From assembly GCA_017400415.1 (NCBI GenBank), contig JAFPTE010000009.1, positions 1 through 5,959 of the forward strand: a stretch of 5,959 nt of DNA, read 5' to 3'. Both the position numbers and the translations under genes were made by a program. The notes beneath the pieces are model-generated. The model had not been told where the DNA came from and made no database searches. It worked only from the letters and a program-made list of their open reading frames with translations. Shown here piece by piece: positions 1 to 5,755 of the stretch (positions are counted from its first letter, which is position 1; each line of letters begins with the position of its first letter). The stretch is from Oscillospiraceae bacterium (GTDB lineage Bacteria > Bacillota > Clostridia > Oscillospirales > Oscillospiraceae).

Positions 1-44
1 CCTTAGGCAGCATTCCGACCCGGGCAGCCTCCACCGCGACAAAC

Positions 45-188
45 TCAGGAGCGCCGACGCCGATGTTGACAACGCTTCGCCGGTCTCGTCTCGCCTACGT
101 AGTCGATATACTTTCCCTCCACGCCCAGAAAGCCGGTTATGACGCCGGCTGGGGTGAGGATTCTGCAGTTTTCAAAAAGTGTGCTCAT
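45..188 (-). CDS. N-terminal piece of a probable amidohydrolase/deaminase, reading frame closes early
   Basis: The 47-codon frame begins MSTLFENCRILTPAGVITGF and continues through a VEGKYIDYVGETRP stretch. This pattern (a beta strand naming an 'enriched' function, then 'I.yVG...P') is typical of the first strands of metallo-dependent amidohydrolases of the cytosine/S-adenosylhomocysteine deaminase type, which usually run to over 400 residues and go on to a PG(L/F)xNxHxH metal motif. Here the sequence loses resemblance after about residue 37 and stops with TGA at 45-47, so neither metal ligands nor barrel are visible. The ATG at 186-188 is preferred over the ATG three bases upstream because GAGGAG then lies six bases before it; it overlaps the preceding phosphorylase stop as TGATG. 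A purine or nucleoside deaminase would fit next to a nucleoside phosphorylase, but that role is inferred from an N-terminus only. Frameshift, true truncation or assembly error all remain possible. Confidence 0.45.
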   Translation of the reverse strand: MSTLFENCRILTPAGVITGFLGVEGKYIDYVGETRPAKRCQHRRRRS

Positions 189-1006
189 CATATTCTCCTC
201 AGTATGCTCTTAACGTACTCCTCGAAGGGGCCTTCGATGCGCTTTGCGGTCTCAATGACCTCCTCGCTGGTCAGAGGCTGGTCAAGAACGCCGGCGGCCA
301 TGTTTGTCATGACGGAGAGGGCCATAAAGGGAAGGCCGCAGTGGGCCGCCGCCAGGGCCTCCGTCACGGTGCTCATGCCTACGGCGTCGCCGCCCAGCAT
401 TCTGATGGCCCGGATCTCCGCAGGGCTCTCGTACTGAGGTCCGGGCATGAAGAAGTAGACCCCCTCGTGGACTGTAAGGCTGCTCTTCTCCCCCTCCTGT
501 CGGGCAATGGCCCGAAGCTCGGGAGAGTAGGTGTGGGAATTATCGAAGAATCTGGGGCCGAAGCGCTCATCGTTGGCTCCCCGCATGGGGCTGGCGCCCA
601 TGAGCTTTATATGGTCGGAGATTATCATTATATCCCCGGGCTTATAGCTTTTGTTTACGGCGCCCGCAGCGTTGGTGGCCAGCAGGGCACGGACGCCCAG
701 GAGCCTGAAGACCCGGCTGGGCAGGGCCAGCTCCTCAAAATCGTAGCCCTCATAGTAATGGAAGCGGCCGGACATGCAGGCCACCTTTTTTCCGCACACG
801 GTGCCCAGAATGAACTTTCCCGCATGGCCCACAGCCGTTGAGCGGAGGAAATTGGGTATCTCGCCGTACGTTATTTCTACCTTATTCTCAATGCATTCAG
901 AAAAGCCGCCCAGGCCGGAGCCGAGAATCAGGCCGATTTCCGGCGCAAAGCCCGCCCTTTCAAGAATGCAGTCCGCCGCCTGCTTATAATCCTCGTAACA
1001 GAGCAT
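188..1006 (-). CDS. punA: Purine nucleoside phosphorylase, trimeric class I (inosine/guanosine type)
   Basis: The 272-residue product is full length for the trimeric PNP/MTAP family, cytoplasmic enzymes that split purine nucleosides with phosphate into free base and (deoxy)ribose 1-phosphate for purine salvage. Visible family motifs are the phosphate loop LGSGLG (28-33), HAGKF (61-65), GRFHYYEG (80-87), TNAAG (111-115), GPQYESPAEIR (189-199), GMST (210-213) and TN (234-235). Glu193 and Asn235 align with human PNP Glu201 and Asn243, which select 6-oxopurines, so inosine and guanosine are the expected substrates; this is inference from family knowledge. The ATG at 1006 follows GGGAGGGA with good spacing. 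The gene has its own strong promoter just after spoIIIAH and is coupled through TGATG to the next gene. The trimeric family also includes methylthioadenosine phosphorylases, but the Glu/Asn pair argues against that. Confidence 0.95.
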   Translation of the reverse strand: MLCYEDYKQAADCILERAGFAPEIGLILGSGLGGFSECIENKVEITYGEIPNFLRSTAVGHAGKFILGTVCGKKVACMSGRFHYYEGYDFEELALPSRVFRLLGVRALLATNAAGAVNKSYKPGDIMIISDHIKLMGASPMRGANDERFGPRFFDNSHTYSPELRAIARQEGEKSSLTVHEGVYFFMPGPQYESPAEIRAIRMLGGDAVGMSTVTEALAAAHCGLPFMALSVMTNMAAGVLDQPLTSEEVIETAKRIEGPFEEYVKSILRRI

Positions 1007-1033
1007 CAGGGGTCCCTCCCGTTTTTTTCTTTG

Positions 1034-1062
1034 ATTTTACCCCGAGAAGGGCCCCTTGTCAA
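1034..1062 (-). promoter_or_regulatory. SigA-type promoter of the purine nucleoside phosphorylase gene
   Basis: On the minus strand TTGACA (1057-1062) is followed by exactly 17 bases and TAAAAT (1034-1039), a perfect -35 and a five-of-six -10. Transcription would start near 1027, leaving a leader of about 20 bases that contains the ribosome binding site GGGAGGGA (1013-1020). The -35 box begins five bases after the spoIIIAH stop codon. It also lies inside a perfect 13-base dyad, CCCTTG-A-CAAGGG on the minus strand (1053-1065), which could be a repressor site or chance. It implies vegetative transcription independent of the sporulation operon. Confidence 0.8.
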
Positions 1063-1067
1063 GGGAG

Positions 1068-1658
1068 CTATTTTGCCTCTATCACCCGCAGCTGTGCGGC
1101 GGTCAGATCGGTTTCGGAGAGTATCACGTCCTTTATCCGGGCAACCGATACGGCGTTCAGCCCCTCCTGGGCGGAAACGGTGACAGTTGCCCGGTCGGCG
1201 GAGAGGAACACCACGCAGTCAGTGAAGCCCTTGGAACGGATGATGTTTTCTATCTCCGCCTCCTTGACGGAGTATTCCGCCATCTCCGCCATCATTTTAA
1301 GGGCGTTGTTCACGGTCTCCTCCGAGGCCCCCTCCACACCGGCCACGGTCTGCAGGGAGGCCTGGGCCTCGTCCCGGGCCTGCTTCCGGGCAAGCCTGGC
1401 GGCACTGAAGCTCTCCGCTGCCCCGTCCGGCTTGTTGTCAACGTTGTCCCCGTCCTGCCGGACAGTGTAATAAAGCCCCGCGGTGCTGCTCTCCTGCTGC
1501 TCCGCCTGAGTCAGAAGTGCGTCGGAACGGGTCAGGCTCCCCGCCTGTGCGCTTTCTGCGGCGTCCTGCTTTGCGTCATAGAGCCAATTCAGATATACCG
1601 CCACCGCCACAAAGGCGATCACGGTGATGATTACGGCGTTTCTTTTAAGAACCTTCAT
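1068..1658 (-). CDS. spoIIIAH: Stage III sporulation protein AH (SpoIIIAH)
   Basis: The 196-residue product has a short positive N-terminus, one membrane span (about 9-26, VIITVIAFVAVAVYLNWLY-like) and a soluble remainder expected in the space between mother-cell and forespore membranes. The segment SFSAARLARKQARDEA (83-98) is typical of clostridial SpoIIIAH. The C-terminal domain (about 115-196) has the ring-building YscJ/FliF-like pattern, with GFTDCVVFLS, ATVTV, ARIKDVI and QLRVIE blocks. In Bacillus subtilis this protein pairs with forespore SpoIIQ to form the channel across the septum; the same role is inferred here. It is slightly shorter than the 218-residue B. subtilis protein. It starts 14 bases after spoIIIAG, is preceded by AAGGGTGG, and is the last gene of the operon. 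No convincing terminator follows it; the next promoter starts almost at once. Confidence 0.93.
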   Translation of the reverse strand: MKVLKRNAVIITVIAFVAVAVYLNWLYDAKQDAAESAQAGSLTRSDALLTQAEQQESSTAGLYYTVRQDGDNVDNKPDGAAESFSAARLARKQARDEAQASLQTVAGVEGASEETVNNALKMMAEMAEYSVKEAEIENIIRSKGFTDCVVFLSADRATVTVSAQEGLNAVSVARIKDVILSETDLTAAQLRVIEAK

Positions 1659-1672
1659 TTAAAATCCACCCT

Positions 1673-2179
1673 TCATTTCATTTTTGCCACAGTTACCCTG
1701 TCAGAGCCCAGCCCTGTCAGCGCGCACACGGCCTGGGTCACCGTAAGCCGCACCCGGTCGGAGTCCGCCCCCTGGCACACCACCACACAGCCCGTGTACT
1801 CCGGATACCTGGTCCGGATTATCAGGGCCTCCTGGCGGCCCGACCCGCGGGGAATCGTCACAACGGTCGTGGTCTCGTCCCCGGCAGTTCCCCGCTTTTC
1901 GTTCACTGCCGGCACAAGCTCTTCCGTCTCTGCGGTCTCCAGCCGGACCCGGACCCTTCCCACCCCCTCGATTGCCCCCAGGATTTCGCAGAGTCTCTCC
2001 TCCTGAAGCTCAAGAGAAAAGGTCTCCGCCTCCGGCTCCTCAGTTTCCGCCGGGGTCTCCTTTTTCGTCCACAGCCGGTCACCGGCTATGAAGAGTATGC
2101 CAAGGGCCACAGCCAGAACGGCCGGGCCGTATTTTGACACCTTACTGCCCATGAGCCGGAGCAGATCACTCTTCTCCAT
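1673..2179 (-). CDS. spoIIIAG: Stage III sporulation protein AG (SpoIIIAG)
   Basis: The 168-residue product has a cytoplasmic N-terminus, one membrane span (about 17-33) and an acidic linker (40-57) leading to a ring-building domain. The first part of that domain is LCEILGAIEGVGRVRVRLET (63-82). A Thr/Glu/Gly-rich insertion (about 83-116) follows, and then the conserved C-terminal half with EALIIRTRYPEYTGCVVVCQGA, LTVTQAVCALTGL and DRVTV. In B. subtilis SpoIIIAG builds a large 30-fold ring in the mother-cell membrane, using a beta-triangle made from such an insertion. Here the insertion and the whole protein (B. subtilis about 229 residues) are shorter. The start codon lies 14 bases inside the end of spoIIIAF and is preceded by AGGTGG, so translation is probably coupled. 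An alternative start at Met10 has no better binding site. Confidence 0.93.
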   Translation of the reverse strand: MEKSDLLRLMGSKVSKYGPAVLAVALGILFIAGDRLWTKKETPAETEEPEAETFSLELQEERLCEILGAIEGVGRVRVRLETAETEELVPAVNEKRGTAGDETTTVVTIPRGSGRQEALIIRTRYPEYTGCVVVCQGADSDRVRLTVTQAVCALTGLGSDRVTVAKMK

Positions 2180-2660
2180 CGGTCCACCTCTGCCTGGATG
2201 CGGGGATATTCAGATCGTTTTCCATAATGTAGCCCAGCCGGAGGCGGCCCTTCCCGCTGATTTTTCCCTCTATCTCCGCCTCCCAGGGCACAAAGTATCC
2301 CTCCTCCTGCCACACAGCTCTTACACTCACCCGGACCTCCTCTCCCAGCTCCTTTGCTTTACCCAAAATATATTCCCGGCTCTGCCGCTCTATGACTAAT
2401 CTTGTCTGTCCCCTGGCGGAGTTTTCTCCCTCCGCCGAGACTCTCTCCGCATTGGCCCGGTAGCTCTCCGCCCAGGCCTCCGTCTCCCCCTCCTCCAGCG
2501 ACGCAAGGGGCGAAAGCAGGCACAGAACGCACATCAGCGAGCAGGCCAGACGCACGGCTCCCTTTGCCCTGCCCTCCGGAGCCAGGGACATGGCCCCGGC
2601 GGAGATAAGAGCCGAGGCCGAAAGACGCAGGACCATCTCCCCCAGAATCTCCCCTATCAT
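2166..2660 (-). CDS. spoIIIAF: Stage III sporulation protein AF (SpoIIIAF)
   Basis: The 164-residue membrane protein has two N-terminal hydrophobic segments (about 8-26 and 36-54) joined by a short charged turn (GRAKG). A Glu/Ala-rich helical stretch (55-85) and a C-terminal soluble domain (about 86-155) follow, which in the family adopts a ring-building-like fold. This layout and the position between spoIIIAE and spoIIIAG identify it; primary sequence alone is weakly conserved in this family. It is a component of the mother-cell feeding-tube complex whose exact role is unresolved. The ATG overlaps the spoIIIAE stop codon as ATGA, and the end overlaps spoIIIAG by 14 bases. It is shorter than the ~206-residue B. 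subtilis protein, mainly in the C-terminal part. Confidence 0.88.
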   Translation of the reverse strand: MIGEILGEMVLRLSASALISAGAMSLAPEGRAKGAVRLACSLMCVLCLLSPLASLEEGETEAWAESYRANAERVSAEGENSARGQTRLVIERQSREYILGKAKELGEEVRVSVRAVWQEEGYFVPWEAEIEGKISGKGRLRLGYIMENDLNIPASRQRWTDGEE

Positions 2661-3697
2661 GAGCTCACCCTCAATATCGCATTCGTTACGGAAATAAACA
2701 CAATGACCCCGCTCAGCCCCGCAGAGCCCAGTGCCAGAGCCATGGCAGTGCCCATATCGCCGATAAGGGCGGATATCTCCTGTCCTGCGACGCCCTCCGA
2801 GAGGATTGCCGCCGCCTTGAAAAACAGGTACCCAGCCGCAGCCTCCAACGCCGGCCCCGCAATAAGAGCCAGTATAACAAGCATTCCGAATATTCCGGCG
2901 GTGTTCCGCAGGATAACGAAGCCGGAGGCCACGCTGTCCGCCGCATCGGAAACTATCTTCCCCACCACGGGTACAAGGCCCGATATGGCGGTTTTCGTCA
3001 GCTTCACAGCTGCGGCGTCAGCCCCGCCGGAAACTGCCCCGGTTATACCCAGATATGCCGTAAACAGCATCGCCGTCAGGGTGAGCACCGTTGCCGCTGC
3101 CCACTTTATAAGCCTTGCAAGGCTCCTCGTATAGCCTCCGAAGGCCGCAGCCCCGGCGGAGGCCGCCGCAAAGCAGTAAACAAGGGGTCTTGTGACCCTG
3201 GCGGAAACATCTGCCAGCAGGTCCAGCACCAGGGTTGTGGCCGCCAGAGAGGCGGCTGAGGAGGCGGCCTGTCCCGCTCCCACACAGGCGGAGGCCACCG
3301 TCGGCAGAAGCACGGCGGCGAAGGCGCTTATCTGTTCGCTGAGCTCACCGGCCATTGAGAGCATGGAGCCCACGCCGGATGCGGAAAGAGCCGTGATTGC
3401 GGCAGTGCCGCAGAGCCGCACCGCTCCGACCCCCTTCTCCCCGGCCAGGGCGGAGGCCGTTCCGGTCAGCAGGGCCGCAGCGAAGATCCCCAGAGCCCTG
3501 GCTCCCAGCTGCCTTATTTCGCCGAGACTGTCGTCAAGGGCGTTTCTTATGATTTCCGATACTCCCCCGGGAGCAGAGCTTGTGCCCACCCTGTCCCGGA
3601 CCCTGTCCGGCACCGCCTCCTCAAGGTCCCCTGCAAGGGAGGGCAGAGAAAAGGCAAAAAGCAGCACTGCCGCAAGGATAAGGGCGCATTTTTTCAT
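2657..3697 (-). CDS. spoIIIAE: Stage III sporulation protein AE (SpoIIIAE), polytopic membrane protein
   Basis: The 346-residue product starts with a likely signal peptide (MKK, then a hydrophobic core to about residue 20, SLAG cleavage-like site at 20-23), as in other SpoIIIAE proteins. Several Ala/Leu/Val-rich membrane segments follow, at roughly 67-85, 94-116, 123-142, 145-163, 171-188, 197-220, 264-294 and 316-342. The conserved block KLTKTAISGLVPVVGKIVSDAADS (232-255) is characteristic of the family. It is the largest membrane component of the mother-cell channel complex and is thought to help form the pore. An open frame continues upstream to 4165 in the same register, but the ATG at 3697 is chosen: AAGGAG lies six bases before it, it makes a 4-base ATGA overlap with spoIIIAD, and it gives the expected signal peptide. 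B. subtilis SpoIIIAE is about 50 residues longer. Confidence 0.94.
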   Translation of the reverse strand: MKKCALILAAVLLFAFSLPSLAGDLEEAVPDRVRDRVGTSSAPGGVSEIIRNALDDSLGEIRQLGARALGIFAAALLTGTASALAGEKGVGAVRLCGTAAITALSASGVGSMLSMAGELSEQISAFAAVLLPTVASACVGAGQAASSAASLAATTLVLDLLADVSARVTRPLVYCFAAASAGAAAFGGYTRSLARLIKWAAATVLTLTAMLFTAYLGITGAVSGGADAAAVKLTKTAISGLVPVVGKIVSDAADSVASGFVILRNTAGIFGMLVILALIAGPALEAAAGYLFFKAAAILSEGVAGQEISALIGDMGTAMALALGSAGLSGVIVFISVTNAILRVSS

Positions 3698-4080
3698 ACC
3701 AGACTCCTTATAAGCTCCAGAACTGCGTCGATAAGGGGCAGGCTCACCGCCAGGGCGGCGCAGGCCCCCAGGAGCTCCAAGGCGCTGGAGGCGGCCAGGA
3801 GCCCGGCCTCCTTCAGGGTATCTGCCCCCAGTCTTGTCACGACGGCGATACCCAGGCTTTTCAGTACGGCGCCAAGGGCGGTGTAGCTTATGCCGGCCTC
3901 CCGGCTCAGCTCCAGCATGGTGTTTACCCCCTCCGTCAGCGGCGGCAGGGCCAGAGTCAGCAGAAGAACTGCGCAGGCAGCAGCCAGCAGAAGGCTGATG
4001 GCAGGACTTTCCTTTTTGATGGACAGGGCAAGGACAGCCCCCAGCACCGCCAGGGCGGCGCCCTTGAGCACAGCTTCCAT
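3694..4080 (-). CDS. spoIIIAD: Stage III sporulation protein AD (SpoIIIAD)
   Basis: The 128-residue membrane protein is close to the usual length of about 130. Hydrophobic segments are at roughly 5-22, 27-46 and 95-120, with an amphipathic region between them. The first loop IKKESPAISLLL and the block LKSLGIAVVTRLGADTLKEAGL (73-94) match the conserved 'K(x)IGIAY...G...KDAG' region of SpoIIIAD. With SpoIIIAC it forms part of the mother-cell membrane complex. The start is ambiguous by one codon: ATG at 4080 shares one base with the spoIIIAC stop (TGATG), while GTG at 4083 would give a 4-base overlap. ATG is preferred by codon type, and neither has a strong binding site, so coupling to spoIIIAC translation is likely. 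The end overlaps spoIIIAE by four bases. Confidence 0.92.
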   Translation of the reverse strand: MEAVLKGAALAVLGAVLALSIKKESPAISLLLAAACAVLLLTLALPPLTEGVNTMLELSREAGISYTALGAVLKSLGIAVVTRLGADTLKEAGLLAASSALELLGACAALAVSLPLIDAVLELIRSLV

Positions 4081-4274
4081 CACAGTCCGAACAGGCTCTT
4101 GATGAGGTCGAAGAGCTCCGCAATCTCCCGGACCAGCACCACCAGCACCACGATGAGCCCTGCAATGGTCGTCATGAGCGCCTGCTCGTCCCGGCCGGAC
4201 CGGTTAAGGAGCAGGTTCAGTACCGCCACCAGTATGCCGACGGCGGCTATTTTGAAAATGAGATCAACTTCCAT
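4080..4274 (-). CDS. spoIIIAC: Stage III sporulation protein AC (SpoIIIAC)
   Basis: This 64-residue membrane protein matches the usual size (about 65-68) and pattern of SpoIIIAC. It begins MEVDLIFKIAAVGILVAVLN with a first membrane span (about 6-23). A polar turn (NRSGRDEQA, 24-32) and a second span (about 35-52) follow, and it ends IAELFDLIKSLFGL, matching the family's 'DDLFxxIKxxF' ending. It belongs to the mother-cell channel complex and resembles half of SpoIIIAD, suggesting duplication within the operon (family knowledge). It starts nine bases after spoIIIAB; the binding site GAGAGTGA is only moderate. Confidence 0.92.
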   Translation of the reverse strand: MEVDLIFKIAAVGILVAVLNLLLNRSGRDEQALMTTIAGLIVVLVVLVREIAELFDLIKSLFGL

Positions 4275-4283
4275 CTGTCACTC

Positions 4284-4784
4284 TCACATAAGCATAATCA
4301 TAAGCACTGCGCCGGCGCCCAGGGACATGGCCGCCCTCAGGCCGGCGCTTTTTCTGCCCTCGCTCCGGAGCCTGTCCCGCTCAAGGCGCAGAACGTCCAG
4401 GCAGGACGAAATGGCCCGCTGCTGGCGCAGGGCGTCCGTCCTGCCCAGGGATTCCCCCAGCACCGCAGCCGCCTCACGCCCTGCCGGGGTAAGGGAGCGC
4501 ATAAGGCCCCCCAGCTCCCGGCACCAGAGCCGTGAAAAGGGCAGCTCACCCAGCTCCTCCAGGCTCTCCGCCAGCCTAATGAAGGCGCTGCCTACCCCCA
4601 GCCTTCCTGCAAGGCGCAGAGCATCGCCCATGGGCATGAGCTCCCCGCAGAGGGCGCTCTCCAGCACTGTCAGGGCACGGAGCATTTCGCCGGTGGCCTC
4701 ATCCTGCCTGCGCAGGGCTATGAGGGGCTCCAGGGCGGCCCAGATTGCCCCGGCCGCCAGCAGGCAAAGGCCCAGGAGCTTCAC
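4284..4784 (-). CDS. spoIIIAB: Stage III sporulation protein AB (SpoIIIAB)
   Basis: The 166-residue product is the normal length (about 170). It has an N-terminal hydrophobic segment (3-20), a mainly helical cytoplasmic domain and a C-terminal hydrophobic tail (about 151-166). The conserved block LGESLGRTDALRQQRAI (109-125) corresponds to the 'LGxxLGxxDxxxQ' signature of SpoIIIAB. The domain is structurally related to the GspF/PilC-type platform proteins of type II secretion, which fits a partner of the SpoIIIAA ATPase. The start is a GTG at 4784 that overlaps the spoIIIAA stop as GTGA; with only a weak upstream binding site, translation probably depends on coupling. Confidence 0.94.
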   Translation of the reverse strand: MKLLGLCLLAAGAIWAALEPLIALRRQDEATGEMLRALTVLESALCGELMPMGDALRLAGRLGVGSAFIRLAESLEELGELPFSRLWCRELGGLMRSLTPAGREAAAVLGESLGRTDALRQQRAISSCLDVLRLERDRLRSEGRKSAGLRAAMSLGAGAVLMIMLM

Positions 4785-5671
4785 AGCCTGCTTTTTCCGT
4801 AAAGCCTTCTGCCGCCTACGGTGGTTATGGTCACAAGCTCCCGGAAGACTCCGTTTTCCAGAAGCCGCTTGTAAACGGGCCTTTTTCCCAGGTCCTCAAG
4901 GCTTAATCCGTGGGCCGTGGCAAGAAGTCCCACCCCGCAGTGGGAGGCGGCCAGCACGGCGTCGCAGTCCTCCGGGCTCGTTATCTCGTCAAGGGCTATC
5001 ACCTCCGGCGACAGGGCACGGAGGGCTGCGGTTATGGCCTCCGCCTTGGGCCAGCCGTCCAGTACGTCCGTCCTGTCCCCCACGTCCAGCTGGGGCGCAC
5101 CGCCGCACATGGCGGCAATCTCCCCCCGCTCGTCGCAAAGGGAAACCCTCAGGCCCCCCTTGCCGGAGGACAGAAGCCGCACCGCATCCCGAAGCAGGGT
5201 CGTTTTTCCTCCCCCGGGCGGTGAGATTATAAGTGCAGAGCGGAAATCCTCCGGAAAGAAGACCCCCTCCGCTATGCCCCTTTTCTCCCGGGCGATGCGG
5301 ACTGCGGCGGAGGAGATGTTGGAAACGGCGGATACCCTGCCCCCCTCCAGGGCGGCGCTTCCCGCAAAGCCAACCCGGTAGCCGCCCCGGGCGGTTATGT
5401 AGCCGGAGGAGAGCTTTGACCTTACCGTATGGACCGATGCGGCAGAGGCCACCTCAAGAAGGAAGTCCAGGTCCCCCTGGCTCACCTCCTGCCCTCCCAG
5501 GCTCCGCTCTCCTCCCGGAAAAACCACCGACACCGCCTTGCCCCGGCGGAGCCGGAATTCCTCCGCCTCTGCCCTCTCCTCCCGATTAAGCTCCCGCAGC
5601 TTCTCCCGGAGACCGTAGGGCAGCAGCGTCACCGCCCCGTCAAATCTCTTCACGTCGCCGGATATGTCCAA
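4781..5671 (-). CDS. spoIIIAA: Stage III sporulation protein AA (SpoIIIAA), secretion-type ATPase
   Basis: The 296-residue product is an AAA/secretion-superfamily ATPase thought to power the mother-cell channel from the cytoplasmic face. An N-terminal domain (to about 140) carries RSKLSSGYITARGGYRVGFAG (84-104), typical of SpoIIIAA. The nucleotide-binding domain has Walker A SPPGGGKTTLLRD (150-162), DERGEIA (180-186), GDRTDVLDGWPKAE (198-211), Walker B PEVIALDEI (222-230) and ATAHG (251-255). The first P-loop Gly is Ser; I believe this is common in clostridial members, but could not check. No ATG fits: the in-frame ATG at 5776 lies upstream of the terminator at 5728-5752 and adds 35 unrelated residues. 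The TTG at 5671 is chosen because GGGGGA lies seven bases before it and the length then matches the family (B. subtilis 307). A GTG at 5653 is a poorer alternative. It is the first gene of the operon. Confidence 0.93.
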   Translation of the reverse strand: MDISGDVKRFDGAVTLLPYGLREKLRELNREERAEAEEFRLRRGKAVSVVFPGGERSLGGQEVSQGDLDFLLEVASAASVHTVRSKLSSGYITARGGYRVGFAGSAALEGGRVSAVSNISSAAVRIAREKRGIAEGVFFPEDFRSALIISPPGGGKTTLLRDAVRLLSSGKGGLRVSLCDERGEIAAMCGGAPQLDVGDRTDVLDGWPKAEAITAALRALSPEVIALDEITSPEDCDAVLAASHCGVGLLATAHGLSLEDLGKRPVYKRLLENGVFRELVTITTVGGRRLYGKSRL

Positions 5672-5678
5672 AGGCCCG

Positions 5679-5687
5679 TCCCCCTTT
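5679..5687 (-). promoter_or_regulatory. Ribosome binding site deciding the spoIIIAA start
   Basis: AAAGGGGGA on the minus strand lies seven bases before the TTG at 5669-5671 and is the only good Shine-Dalgarno sequence between the upstream terminator and the conserved part of spoIIIAA. It supports a TTG start, the only rare start codon in the operon apart from the GTG of spoIIIAB. Confidence 0.65.
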
Positions 5688-5694
5688 CCCTCTA

Positions 5695-5724
5695 AGGATA
5701 TTTGAAGCCACGGGCCTTTATGCC
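5695..5724 (-). promoter_or_regulatory. Weak SigE-like promoter candidate for the spoIIIA operon
   Basis: In B. subtilis this operon is transcribed by mother-cell SigE. On the minus strand GGCATAAA (5717-5724) resembles the SigE -35 consensus (GKMATATT, six of eight). After a 14-base spacer comes AATATCCT (5695-5702), which keeps the ATA core and final T of CATACAMT but lacks the leading C. Transcription would then start near 5687, just before the ribosome binding site. It is the only interval between the terminator and the gene, so a promoter is expected here, but the match is poor and a SpoIIID or other site could not be recognised. Confidence 0.3.
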
Positions 5725-5727
5725 AAC

Positions 5728-5752
5728 AAAAAAAGCACCGCCGAAGCGGTGC
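5728..5752 (-). terminator. Intrinsic terminator upstream of spoIIIAA
   Basis: On the minus strand GCACCGC (read from 5752 down), loop TTCG and GCGGTGC form a perfect 7-bp stem with the very stable UUCG tetraloop, followed directly by seven T (5734 to 5728). This is a textbook Rho-independent terminator. It ends whatever transcript comes from the right, including the hairpin block, and insulates the sporulation operon from it. Confidence 0.92.
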
Positions 5753-5755
5753 AGG

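Noticed and set aside
90..101. Repeated GTCTC motif near the frame break at the left edge
   Set aside because: A short tandem similarity that can occur by chance; no duplication long enough to indicate an insertion site or transposon end.
1040..1067. Possible terminator after spoIIIAH
   Set aside because: Only short G/C dyads (arms of 5-6 bp with 1-3 base loops) are present and no U-run follows; the same bases form the -35 region of the next promoter.
1056..2006. Long plus-strand open frame of 316 codons opposite spoIIIAH and spoIIIAG
   Set aside because: It lies antisense to two well-supported genes, has low-complexity Ser/Thr/Arg/Pro content with no domain, and such shadows are expected in GC-rich DNA.
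3698..4165. In-frame upstream extension of spoIIIAE
   Set aside because: It overlaps all of spoIIIAD in another frame, reads as Gly/Arg/Pro-rich shadow sequence, and the ATG at 3697 has a good binding site and starts a signal peptide.
4099..5232. Long plus-strand open frame of 377 codons opposite spoIIIAA, AB and AC
   Set aside because: Ser/Arg/Pro-rich shadow of three conserved genes, without a recognisable domain or ribosome binding site.
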